DNA from: Alcanivorax profundi
GTDB taxonomy: Bacteria; Pseudomonadota; Gammaproteobacteria; Pseudomonadales; Alcanivoracaceae
Direction of reading: 5' to 3'
DNA length: 64,000 nucleotides
NCBI RefSeq assembly: GCF_003597125.1
Contig: NZ_QYYA01000002.1
Location: 1 to 64,000 of the forward strand
Part shown: positions 19,601-27,027 of the stretch, piece after piece
How positions within the stretch are numbered: the first letter of the stretch is position 1
Layout of the letters: every line of letters starts with the position of its first letter
Notes under the pieces: generated by a model
The model's database searches: none
Told to the model about the DNA's origin: nothing
What the model saw: the letters and a program-made list of their open reading frames with translations, nothing else
Translations under genes and position numbers: made by a program

Positions 19601-22600
19601 AATCGGATCGACCCCGGCACGCACCACCACCTGGAAACGACCATCACGGCTCACTTGTCCACGGGGCCACAGCCAGGCGCCCTGCTCGGCCTGTTCACGG
19701 GTAATAGTGGCGGCGGCTTCCTTGGTCTCCACCATGGCCGCTTCAGGGGTCTGTTCATCAACCAGCCGGGTCGCCCCGGTTTCTGCGCCGCTGACACGGG
19801 AGACCTGATCCCAGGCTTCGTTGAGGGAATCATCACCGGTCTGGGTGTAAACACCACTGCCAAGGTCACCGCTACCATCCGCCTGGCGAATGATCGGGTT
19901 GGTGGTCTGCTGGCGCAGCGGATCAAATCGGGCCGCTTCATCCAGCATCCAGTCACCGTTCATAGACGCATTACGCTGCTTGAGCTGTTCTGCCAGCGCC
20001 TCAGCCTGATCCCCAACAGGGCAGGACGCGGCAAAGTCCGCACGGTGGTATTCGCCGGAACGCAGGTCCACAAAACGGCTTTCCGGGTCCGCCGCATGAC
20101 GATTATCAATCGGCTTGAGCTTGACCCCGGCTGGCAGTGTCAGCGGGTCAATCTTGATGGTGTGCAGCCCAGGCTCCAGGCCATAAATGCTGTACTGACC
20201 GTTTTCGTCGGTAATTACCCAGGTGCCATCCTGCATGTACAGCTTGACGCCACCGATGGGCCACTCACCGTCGTTCTGCAGGTTATTACAATCAGCATCC
20301 ACATAGACCTTACCGAACAGCATGGCCTTGTCAGAAAGCACGCCTTCGTTACGGATTTTCACTTCAACCTGGTCTTCATTAGAGCGGTAGGTTGAACCGG
20401 AAAGCGTGTTTGCCTGAGCCGTTGCCCGGTTAATGCCGTTGCTGTCGACGGCACCCGCACTAAGACGCAACCCGTAATGCAGCGTGATGGTTTTGCCCGG
20501 CTGCAACGCCAGCGCATCCACATTACCACTGGCCAGCAAACGCTCAATCCGGAATGTCAGCTGGGGGCCCGGACGGCCGGCGGGCTCAGGCATTTCCACC
20601 CGATTGCCATTGACCTCCAGCCAGGCGCTGTCATTGATGTAGCGAAACCCGTACGGCAACGAGTCGAATACCCGACCCGCATACAATTCATCGGTATGGT
20701 TATTGGTAATATCGATGCTGTAGGCCACCACGTCGCCCACGGACGCGCTGTCTTTTTCTGCCCGTTTGTCGATAACCAGATTGCCCGCATTGAGCCCTGC
20801 CCCGGGATCAAGCGGAATATTGACAAACACATTGGCAGTACCCAGCAGGAAGGCGCCGTTATTGCTCCCTGCCACTCGTGCAGCCATGCGCCCAACCGGC
20901 GCCTGATACCCTTCGATTCCGTAGGAACTGTCATTGACGTCAGGGTAGAAAGCGCCCGCGGCTGCAGGCGCCACTTCTGACGGGAAGGTGTAACCCGCAG
21001 GCGGAATGACATCCAGGTAGTAACAATGCCCAGGGGTTGCAAAGGGATACTGGTAATCCCCCAACTTGGTGGTGTTATCGGCATTGGTGGTATTGGTGTT
21101 TTCACCATCCAGCGATTCCCCGGTATAGGGATCGGTACCGACTTCGTAATCGCTCTCGGCCAGGTCCGCACAGGAGCCTGCCCCGCTGGCAGACAAGGTT
21201 TGCCGGGACTGATAGAGAATGACCCGCGCGCCCCCAACAGGATTCCCATTGGTGGAGTCGAACACGGTACCGGCCGGATCCACCGCCGCGATGTCACTGA
21301 TTACTTCATAGGTTTCGATGGTACCGCCAGCACCGTACACCGGCAGGGTATAGCGGGCGGTCAAGGTATCACGCTGAGTACTGTTCAACACACAGGCATT
21401 GGTCAGCGCATCGAGCGTCGTCGTTTCGCTGTCATACTGACGCACATCTTGCTGACTGGCGTAAGAAGGGCACAGCCGGTTATTCCCTCTTTCCTCTTCA
21501 CTGAGGACGATGGGGAAAATGCTGCGGAACTCGCCGGTGTTGGCGCCGGTTTCCACCATCACTACCCTCACCGAGTCCCCCGTCAGCCGGGACTCCACGG
21601 TGACGATGACCAATTGCTGACCATTGGGGGTCTGCTGCAGAAAATCACGTTGGGTTTGCGATTGATTCAGTTGCGATGCCGTCAGGCGGATATAAACACC
21701 ATCGTGCAGCACTTCATGGCTGGCTTCGGGCAACAGGCGATAGATATCGGCGGCTTCAAAATCGCCATCATTACTTAGATCCGGAGTGCCCTCGTTGCGC
21801 ACTACTGCCGGTGTCGGGCGCTCAAAAAGGATGGCAGGTCTGACAGAGCCGCCCATCGTGTTACAGACCGTATTACTCTCAAAATCCGCCAGGCCATCGC
21901 CCTCCAGGTCCACATGGGCCTGGTTGAAGATACGGGTACCGGCGGTGGTGCCGGCAGCCACAGACACCCCGAAGGTGTAACTGCCACTCTCGTTCCTTTC
22001 GAGTGTCTCTGCCGGCATCAACATCGCAAACCGATCTACCGCCTCATCGGTATCCCATTGGGCGTAACTGATCCACTGATCTTCTGCGTCACCGGCACGG
22101 TGGACGAGCGGGAAAGACTGAACCGGAGACACATTGCTCACACTGGAGGGGCGCAGGGTCACGTTCCCGGGGATTTCATCCTCCACCAGCACGCCCTGGT
22201 AGGGCACGCCATTTACCAACACGGTACGCGCCTGCGGCGCAGTACTGCCGTTATTGGTAAAGGAAATCCGATAGTCCAGATTCTGGCCTGCCTGCAACGG
22301 CGCCTCACAGCTCTGGCTGGCTGATTTCGTAATATTCAGGAATGCCCCGCGGGAGACCGTAACCACATCCTGGCGGGTATCACTGATGGTATTGTCCTCA
22401 AGAGAAACGGCGCTCACCTCAAGCCGCAACCGATCATCCGCATTCTGACCAGCCGGAACACTTCCGGTTACCACCAGAGCCACGCTTTCACCCGGCTTCA
22501 GCTCGGCAGTTTCAAGCAGCTCCGGCTCACCGGGGTCTGCCTGGCCGTTACCGTTGACATCCAGATAAACGACGAGGTTTAGCAGGTCGCCCTCATCGCC

Positions 22601-22918
22601 GGTCAAATTACTGGCGCTGATGGCATAACGGTCAGCCACGTTACCGGTGTTGCTGATGACGTGTGGCAAGTTGACCGGCTGACCGGCCGCCACCGTCGCC
22701 AGGTTATCGGTATCCAGAGCGACGGCCCGCAACGGAGCGACCACAACCTGAGACAGGTTGGAACGCATGACGATGACTTCGCCATTGACCGGATCGAAAT
22801 AGCTGACCTCCGCCTGATTGCGCAGAACCGTGCCTGCCTCGGTGGCAGCAACGACAACGCCGCTGGCTATCGCCAGCAGCGTCATCGCTACCATTGTCCA
22901 CACGAGTCTGTTTTTCAC
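16655..22918 (-). CDS. 2087-aa outer-membrane protein: DUF11/Cna-B/Ig-like modules fused to a predicted beta-barrel
   Basis: Central gene of the cluster. Signal peptide 1-24 is followed by the TEAGTVLRNQAEVSY motif also found in the 988- and 960-aa proteins. Then come DUF11-like modules (about 62-200, 205-355, 711-855), Cna-B/SdrD-like folds (550-640 and 866-960), a Glu/Gln-rich linker (970-1090) and an invasin-like Ig domain (1172-1275). From about 1280 to the end the sequence alternates polar and aromatic/hydrophobic residues in short strands with acidic turns (for example MGVGYNFQGFR, GVYVGLEYKF), as in large outer-membrane barrels. The start is probably GTG at 22918 with a weak GGA upstream. 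Proposed as the membrane base or export platform; inference. Confidence 0.85.
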   Translation of the reverse strand: MKNRLVWTMVAMTLLAIASGVVVAATEAGTVLRNQAEVSYFDPVNGEVIVMRSNLSQVVVAPLRAVALDTDNLATVAAGQPVNLPHVISNTGNVADRYAISASNLTGDEGDLLNLVVYLDVNGNGQADPGEPELLETAELKPGESVALVVTGSVPAGQNADDRLRLEVSAVSLEDNTISDTRQDVVTVSRGAFLNITKSASQSCEAPLQAGQNLDYRISFTNNGSTAPQARTVLVNGVPYQGVLVEDEIPGNVTLRPSSVSNVSPVQSFPLVHRAGDAEDQWISYAQWDTDEAVDRFAMLMPAETLERNESGSYTFGVSVAAGTTAGTRIFNQAHVDLEGDGLADFESNTVCNTMGGSVRPAILFERPTPAVVRNEGTPDLSNDGDFEAADIYRLLPEASHEVLHDGVYIRLTASQLNQSQTQRDFLQQTPNGQQLVIVTVESRLTGDSVRVVMVETGANTGEFRSIFPIVLSEEERGNNRLCPSYASQQDVRQYDSETTTLDALTNACVLNSTQRDTLTARYTLPVYGAGGTIETYEVISDIAAVDPAGTVFDSTNGNPVGGARVILYQSRQTLSASGAGSCADLAESDYEVGTDPYTGESLDGENTNTTNADNTTKLGDYQYPFATPGHCYYLDVIPPAGYTFPSEVAPAAAGAFYPDVNDSSYGIEGYQAPVGRMAARVAGSNNGAFLLGTANVFVNIPLDPGAGLNAGNLVIDKRAEKDSASVGDVVAYSIDITNNHTDELYAGRVFDSLPYGFRYINDSAWLEVNGNRVEMPEPAGRPGPQLTFRIERLLASGNVDALALQPGKTITLHYGLRLSAGAVDSNGINRATAQANTLSGSTYRSNEDQVEVKIRNEGVLSDKAMLFGKVYVDADCNNLQNDGEWPIGGVKLYMQDGTWVITDENGQYSIYGLEPGLHTIKIDPLTLPAGVKLKPIDNRHAADPESRFVDLRSGEYHRADFAASCPVGDQAEALAEQLKQRNASMNGDWMLDEAARFDPLRQQTTNPIIRQADGSGDLGSGVYTQTGDDSLNEAWDQVSRVSGAETGATRLVDEQTPEAAMVETKEAAATITREQAEQGAWLWPRGQVSRDGRFQVVVRAGVDPILNVNGKPVPKTQLGEQVVNKRERAQVATWYGVQLAEGENTLTVTTKDMFGNTRVMAEGTFIRPAAPTSITVESEADTLPADGGRSTLGIRIRLNDAAGNPAVGNHFVTVETDRGRWLEEDLQSDTPGHQVKLVDGRALVHLRSTEYTGPVRIRASLDRFSDSIQIEQIAPLRPLLATGFLQVQSRAGGLRDNGNAPADVADEFDDGVDGRAAVFMKGQVRGDAHLTLAYDTDKDLDTEDEVRRDLNPADYYPIPGDASVRGYDARSRSKLYAKIEKDRSSLMWGDYLTDPGYEFYDLGRTQRTLTGLNGIYDNGRARFQLFAARPEMEQVTEEIPGNGTALLFTLSNNPARDSETVEIIVRDRNNPGLVVETTPLTRYVDYSVNYFTGDIRFHDVIPTRDENLNPVYVRVNYNVEGDAEEYTVLGARLNYDLTDQLQVGVSRTQDDHDTDGYDLTSVSAQYKVDENTRVNVSTGTMEHEDGTPEGRAYSINGERLWVDGSRTELRWARAESGFDNPAAGISEAREEMRLGHEQMITNDFSVEIEGIRSKQLDASDEQNSLGAIAEKRIGATALRGGVRGIEQKDAQDTERFGTYILGADRGFTLLGKPFQIGGEYEQAFQDSGRRRIAADADMQLTEKTSLYSRYEIINSLNGINTLDDDVETQQFTTGVRSAVTRNTDVYSEYRLRGAVSGEDVAAANGVKSDIEIEPGLTVSPTFEWIQTLEGSTSQDSTALSIGAEDRRNQNRRTLARVETRFGDDREYYGLSAANIWRLNTDWSGVVRDDLRLQYFDADPKEGDNIVTLGLARRPRRDNRHHMLFMYKWKEEWGGAAGSDRTVHLFSTHHNFQPHDDWIFSGRVGGKWQETELGALDVHTDAYVADGRIIWDMTRRFDLDLHAGAITTEGVDERRYSYGFTVNALIRRNLRMGVGYNFQGFRDDDLDPEGYNAEGVYVGLEYKFDEDDLGWLGSKAAGQRSYMGDAR

Positions 22919-22991
22919 GGTGTTGTCCGTCGTTCCCTGGTGCTGCCCGAATGCCGGGCGACAAATTGTTGGCTTCTTCTTGCTCCCCGGA

Positions 22992-23055
22992 GGGCTTTCC
23001 CAAACGCTGCCATGCAGCCCTTGGGAAAGCCCCCCTCTCCCGAAGGAGAGAGGGG
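22992..23055 (-). repeat. Two stacked mRNA hairpins between the 988- and 2087-aa genes
   Basis: The first stem pairs 23030-23040 with 23045-23055 and has a TTCG tetraloop on the minus strand. The second pairs 22992-23003 perfectly with 23021-23032 (12 bp), with an inner 5-bp stem (23006-23010 with 23014-23018). Neither has a following T run, so they are not classical terminators. Between two genes of one operon they would block 3' exonucleases or partly stop transcription, leaving more message for the upstream 988-aa protein. They could also belong to a dispersed REP-type repeat family. Confidence 0.6.
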
Positions 23056-23070
23056 CCCCTTGGGAGGGGC

Positions 23071-26037
23071 TTAGTTCACTTGCACACAGAACTGCGCATT
23101 CGCGCTGTCACCAGCTGCAAGGTCACCAATGACCCACTCAACCACTGGCGCGGTGCCGGAATTGGCCACCGTGTTGCTATCCGAGTTGCGAACAGAATCA
23201 TTCGCCACCAGGAAAGTGGTGTAAGGCGTGGTTTCATCGGTGATGGTCACGTTCTTGGCCGTGGCCGCACCTTCGTTAGTCGCAGTCAGATCCCAGATCA
23301 CACACTGACCCGGCTCCACCTGAGTGGTCTGGGTAGCAGCGAACGGGGTATCCGGCGTCCAGTCAGGCGTACCGGCATTACAGCTACAATCCGCATCGAC
23401 ACCGGCCAGCTTGTTCAGACGCACCTGACCCAGAATGACTTCTGTCACGTCGTTGGCAGTAGCCGACGCCGCTGCGCCTGCGGTGGCATCTTCGTTGGTC
23501 GCGCTCAGGCTCAAGGTGTCCTGGGTACCTTGCGATGCATTCGCCGGAGCAAATACGGTCACCAGCACTTCAACCTTTTCGCCAGCTTCCAGAGTCAGCT
23601 CGGGCAGGTTGTCGTTATCGGCATCGGCAACGCCGATCTGGACCGGGTTACCGGCCTGATCACGCACCCACAGCTGTCCAGCAGTGGCAAGACCGGCAAG
23701 CTGGCTCAGTTCACGGTAAGCATCCGGGGTACCATCGTTGTTGGTATCCACGAACAGCTGGGTGGTGTTGGTGAAACCCGCTTCGCTGTTGGTGGCAGAC
23801 AGCTCAACCGTTTCGGTAGAGTTACCGTCGTTGGACAGCACGTGCGGGTAATCCACGTTACCGCCGGGCTGCACCTGGTTGGCGCCGTCAGGAGTGATGC
23901 TCAGATCACGGTCAGCAACCACATCAACCGCATCCAGCTTGCTGTCGTTGATGTTGCTGTCAGACGGAGAGGTCACCGTAAACGTGACGGGATAATCGCC
24001 ATCGCTATCATTGGTGTTCACTGCGTCACCGCCGGTGTAATCCGCACGGGCCTGGGCCACGTTGGAAGACACAGTTACATTGGCGGTGTAGTGATAAACC
24101 GCACCGGCCGGCAGGTTCGGGGTGGCTGTGACCACATCGCCTGCATTGCTGGTGTTATCCACCGTGCCATTCCCATCGGTATCGACACCCACATCCACAA
24201 ACTGCACAGACCAGCCCGCGGGTACCGTGCCACCCAGGGTGTAGGACTGGGCGTTGCCGGATTCGTTGGCGACATACAGATTGAAAGAAGTCACGGCTCC
24301 TGCTGCTGCCGTATTGGTGGTGGTCGGCGTGCCGGTGTTGGCGTCAGCATCAACTGCGCTATCACCCATACCGGTTGCGTTGGCAGTGTTGGCAATATCC
24401 ACGGCCGCCGCATTGATGGTGCTCAATACGCCAGCAGTGGTATCAGACTGGCCATTGTCGCCCGCGGAGGTCGCCGTCAGGTTGAACTGGTACGGACCGA
24501 CACCGCTGGCGCTGGCCGGCAAGTCGGCTTTCACGGTGATATTCAGCGCTTCCGCAGGATCCAGCTCACCGGTATCCGGGTTACCGTCACCGTTGGTATC
24601 AGTGATCTGAACCGTGCCCGCTGCGTTCCAGAAGGTAAACGTGGTACCTGCCGGGAACGGAGTGGTCGCATCGTTGGCTGCGCTCAGCTCGAACACATCC
24701 ACGCCGTTACCGTTGTTGGTAATGGTGTGTTTGAAGTCGACCACGGCACCGCTGGCCGCACTGGGCACAGTGTAGATGTCGTCATCGGTGCCATCGGTGG
24801 CATCTTCGGTGTCGTTGGCATCCACAGCGTAGATCTGACCAATCACCGTGGTTACCGTATTGGAGCTGACGGCATCCTCAGTGGTCCCCGCATCGTTGTC
24901 CAGGTTGCCCTGGGCAGCGAAGGTGTTCTTGATCTCGGTGCCCGCAGGCGCGGTCGGATCAAAGCTCACCTGATACACGATAGAGACCGTGGTATTCACA
25001 CCCAGGCTGGCATCGGTCAGCAGCACACCGGGAATACCGGTTTCACCAGTGGTGCCGTCACCGTCCAGATCCACACCCGCCGGCTCATCAATGGTCGCCA
25101 GGGAACCAGGTGCATACATGGTGGTGGCATCTGCCGGGATACTCTGGTCGGTACCGGTGTTGTCCTCGTAGGTATCGCCGTTCGCCGCCAACAAACCATT
25201 CACCGAAGTGATGTCCACGAAGGTGGCATTGGCCGGCACCGCATCGAAGATATTGACATCGGTTGCCGCACGGCCACCGTTGTTCTTCACGGTCAGGGTA
25301 TAGGTGATGGTGTTGGTGGAGGTGTTAACAGACGCAGACTTGGTCGTTACCAGTACCGCATCGGTGGTTACCGTCACCTGATCGTTGTTGGTGTCGTTAC
25401 CATCCGCAGTACCGTCACCATCCGCATCGTAGGTGCCAGCATCGCCGTTGGTACCGATATCCTGCACCAGACCACCGTCCGCGGCAGCATACACACCATC
25501 GCCCTGCGTGGACTGCGCCAGCAGGGTAGCATCAATGATGGTGCCCGCAGCGGTACCCGACGGCACCGGCACGGCCAGGATCAACTCAACCTGCTGATCG
25601 GGGTCCAGATCCACCTGGGTAACAATGTTTTCACCGGCATCAGGCTGACCATTGCCGTTGGCGTCCAGATAGACGTCATAGCTGATCGCCCCTGTCGCGC
25701 CGCCAGTACGGCCGCTCAACACAAAGGTGTCACGGGCGTTACCGGTGTTCTTCAGGCTATGGCTGAAGTACACGGTTTCGCCGGGAGCACCGGCTTTGTT
25801 GCCGTCGTTACGCAGGGTACCTGCATACACTTCGGCAACAGTGACCACCGCCTCGTTGGACTGGGCGGAGTAACTGTTACCATTGGCGTCTTCATAGGTG
25901 ACGGTTGCCTTGTTCTTGATGTCCGTGCCGGCTTCCGTGAGTGCCCAAGCTTGCCCTGCGGCAAACAGCAACCCACCAGAAACCAGAGACGCGGCCATTT
26001 TCGAAGACAACACACCTTTATTGAAGGCATGTTTCAT
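23071..26037 (-). CDS. DUF11 repeat surface protein, candidate major subunit (988 aa)
   Basis: Signal peptide 1-32 (ends GQAWA), then TEAGTDIKNKATVTYED, the same mature N-terminus as the 2087- and 960-aa proteins. Ig-like DUF11 modules are strung along the chain: YFSHSLKNTGN (90-100), YTLTVKNNGG (246-255), FKHTITNNGNG (435-445), YPHVLSNDGN (730-739), LTATNEG (917-923). It is very acidic, with many D-x-D-G-x-G loops (125-132, 204-212, 323-330, 480-488, 619-627, 764-772) suited to calcium. Cysteines occur only in the C-terminal module (884, 886, 912, 984). GAGG lies eight bases before the ATG. No sortase motif or membrane anchor is present. It is followed by stable hairpins, consistent with high expression. 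Confidence 0.87.
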   Translation of the reverse strand: MKHAFNKGVLSSKMAASLVSGGLLFAAGQAWALTEAGTDIKNKATVTYEDANGNSYSAQSNEAVVTVAEVYAGTLRNDGNKAGAPGETVYFSHSLKNTGNARDTFVLSGRTGGATGAISYDVYLDANGNGQPDAGENIVTQVDLDPDQQVELILAVPVPSGTAAGTIIDATLLAQSTQGDGVYAAADGGLVQDIGTNGDAGTYDADGDGTADGNDTNNDQVTVTTDAVLVTTKSASVNTSTNTITYTLTVKNNGGRAATDVNIFDAVPANATFVDITSVNGLLAANGDTYEDNTGTDQSIPADATTMYAPGSLATIDEPAGVDLDGDGTTGETGIPGVLLTDASLGVNTTVSIVYQVSFDPTAPAGTEIKNTFAAQGNLDNDAGTTEDAVSSNTVTTVIGQIYAVDANDTEDATDGTDDDIYTVPSAASGAVVDFKHTITNNGNGVDVFELSAANDATTPFPAGTTFTFWNAAGTVQITDTNGDGNPDTGELDPAEALNITVKADLPASASGVGPYQFNLTATSAGDNGQSDTTAGVLSTINAAAVDIANTANATGMGDSAVDADANTGTPTTTNTAAAGAVTSFNLYVANESGNAQSYTLGGTVPAGWSVQFVDVGVDTDGNGTVDNTSNAGDVVTATPNLPAGAVYHYTANVTVSSNVAQARADYTGGDAVNTNDSDGDYPVTFTVTSPSDSNINDSKLDAVDVVADRDLSITPDGANQVQPGGNVDYPHVLSNDGNSTETVELSATNSEAGFTNTTQLFVDTNNDGTPDAYRELSQLAGLATAGQLWVRDQAGNPVQIGVADADNDNLPELTLEAGEKVEVLVTVFAPANASQGTQDTLSLSATNEDATAGAAASATANDVTEVILGQVRLNKLAGVDADCSCNAGTPDWTPDTPFAATQTTQVEPGQCVIWDLTATNEGAATAKNVTITDETTPYTTFLVANDSVRNSDSNTVANSGTAPVVEWVIGDLAAGDSANAQFCVQVN

Positions 26038-26089
26038 GGCTTCATCCTCAAAGTTTGATATTTAGACTTACCCTCTAGTTTCAGAAAGC

Positions 26090-26197
26090 CTTGCGAGAGC
26101 GGCCCCTCGTCGAAACGAGTGGTCCGCCCCTCCCCTTGCGGCTGACCATGACGATCAAGCCGCTCGCGCAAGACTTCCTCTGTGGAGCTTTCGCTCC
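26090..26197 (-). promoter_or_regulatory. Structured leader between the 156-aa and 988-aa genes
   Basis: The 179-bp gap holds nested inverted repeats: 26090-26103 with 26159-26172 (13 of 14 pairs), an inner CTCGT/ACGAG hairpin (26106-26119), and a GGAGC-GAAA-GCTCC hairpin (26184-26197, GNRA loop on the minus strand). No T run follows. It is compatible with RNA processing or stabilisation or a repeat relic. I do not recognise a known riboswitch. Confidence 0.45.
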
Positions 26198-26216
26198 TAC
26201 GTCAGCCCCCCGGGAG

Positions 26217-26687
26217 CTACTGCACCTTTACCCGGTAGCGATACTGCTGCTCCTGGTCAGGCTGAAGGCTGCCTTTCGGCTGCCAACGCACCTGGGTGTA
26301 ATCGCTGGGGGGAACCGTGACGTTCTTGGTCCGGCCGTCCTTGTCTTTCACCTCACGGGTAACAGGCTCAGCCAGAAAACTGGTTCCATTATCAATGCTG
26401 ACGGTGAACGCGGCGTCCACCTTGGTATCGGCACTACCCCCTACGTAGGCGGTATTGGCCGGAACTGGGCCGGTGATCACAAGGCCGGAAAGCGGCTGTT
26501 CACCGGTGTTTTGGTAGGTAAGACGGTATTCCACCACATCACCAGGAGACGCCTGCTCCGTGGCAACAACGGTTTCCTTTCCGTCTTTTTCGGTTACCAG
26601 AAAGGTTTCCATCTGACTGGTCAGTGGCCCGTCTGCCCAAAGCAGGGAAGACAGGGACAACAACAGAACAGAGAAAGACAGCTTCAT
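26217..26687 (-). CDS. Small exported DUF11-like protein (156 aa), first gene of the surface cluster
   Basis: Signal peptide about 1-19 (ends SSLLWA). The mature protein is essentially one DUF11-like module: SPGDVVEYRLTYQNTGEQPL, then VPANTAYVGGS, and a terminal strand ending YRYRVKVQ. This resembles the C-terminal modules of the 988-, 960- and 1602-aa proteins, but it lacks their N-terminal motif. The start MKLSFSVLLLS has GGGAG eight bases upstream; an open frame further 5' is not plausible. As the promoter-proximal gene it should be well expressed. Possible roles are cap, chaperone or minor subunit; none is demonstrated. Confidence 0.85.
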   Translation of the reverse strand: MKLSFSVLLLSLSSLLWADGPLTSQMETFLVTEKDGKETVVATEQASPGDVVEYRLTYQNTGEQPLSGLVITGPVPANTAYVGGSADTKVDAAFTVSIDNGTSFLAEPVTREVKDKDGRTKNVTVPPSDYTQVRWQPKGSLQPDQEQQYRYRVKVQ

Positions 26688-26765
26688 CGCTTGAACTCCC
26701 AGTACCCGGCAATATGCCGAAGAAGGTTGCTTACTTCTCGACCAAATCATTATGAAAAGCTTTTC

Positions 26766-26781
26766 TGTGACCCATATCACA
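26766..26781. promoter_or_regulatory. CRP/Vfr-type binding site upstream of the surface cluster
   Basis: TGTGACCCATATCACA has both half-sites of the CRP consensus TGTGA-N6-TCACA intact. It lies about 80 bp before the first start codon of the cluster. A CATAAT hexamer on the minus strand (26749-26754) could be the -10 element. A second isolated TGTGA half-site lies about 40 bp further upstream. This suggests control by a cAMP-CRP or Vfr-like regulator. Confidence 0.65.
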
Positions 26782-26844
26782 CTTTTTTGTAATGTTATGA
26801 TCGATTTCTGTGACACCCTGCCTATTTTGCACAAAAACCGGGCT

Positions 26845-26862
26845 CAATGCGTGAACGCATTG
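26845..26862. promoter_or_regulatory. Perfect palindrome in the cluster promoter region
   Basis: CAATGCG-TGAA-CGCATTG: 7-bp arms around four bases, about 160 bp upstream of the first gene and next to a run of seven As. It could be an operator for an unknown dimeric regulator. No gene lies on either side until hflC, so the 26688-27027 gap holds only this site, the CRP-type site, the promoter and a terminator. Confidence 0.35.
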
Positions 26863-26961
26863 TAAAAAAACAGTGAAAGCACTGGGACGGCAGTACATTT
26901 TTTGACCGTCCGACCCTCTGTAATCAATCACTTACCCCCGTGTAAGCCATTTCCTACACAG

Positions 26962-26988
26962 AAAAAAACCCGCCAAAGGCGGGTTTTT
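26962..26988. terminator. Bidirectional terminator between hflC and the surface cluster
   Basis: A perfect 11-bp stem (26964-26974 with 26978-26988) has a 3-base loop and A and T runs on both sides. On the minus strand it ends the hfl transcript 40 bp after hflC and separates it from the surface cluster's promoter. Confidence 0.9.
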
Positions 26989-27027
26989 CCGGTATGAACG
27001 GCAAACAGCACAATCAGGCAAGTCGAC

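Noticed and set aside
22894-26058. A 1054-codon open frame on the plus strand opposite the 988-aa DUF11 gene
   Set aside because: It is antisense to a convincing exported protein and arises because the acidic, Asp/Thr/Val-rich gene uses few codons whose complement is a stop. It has no ribosome binding site, signal or family motif.
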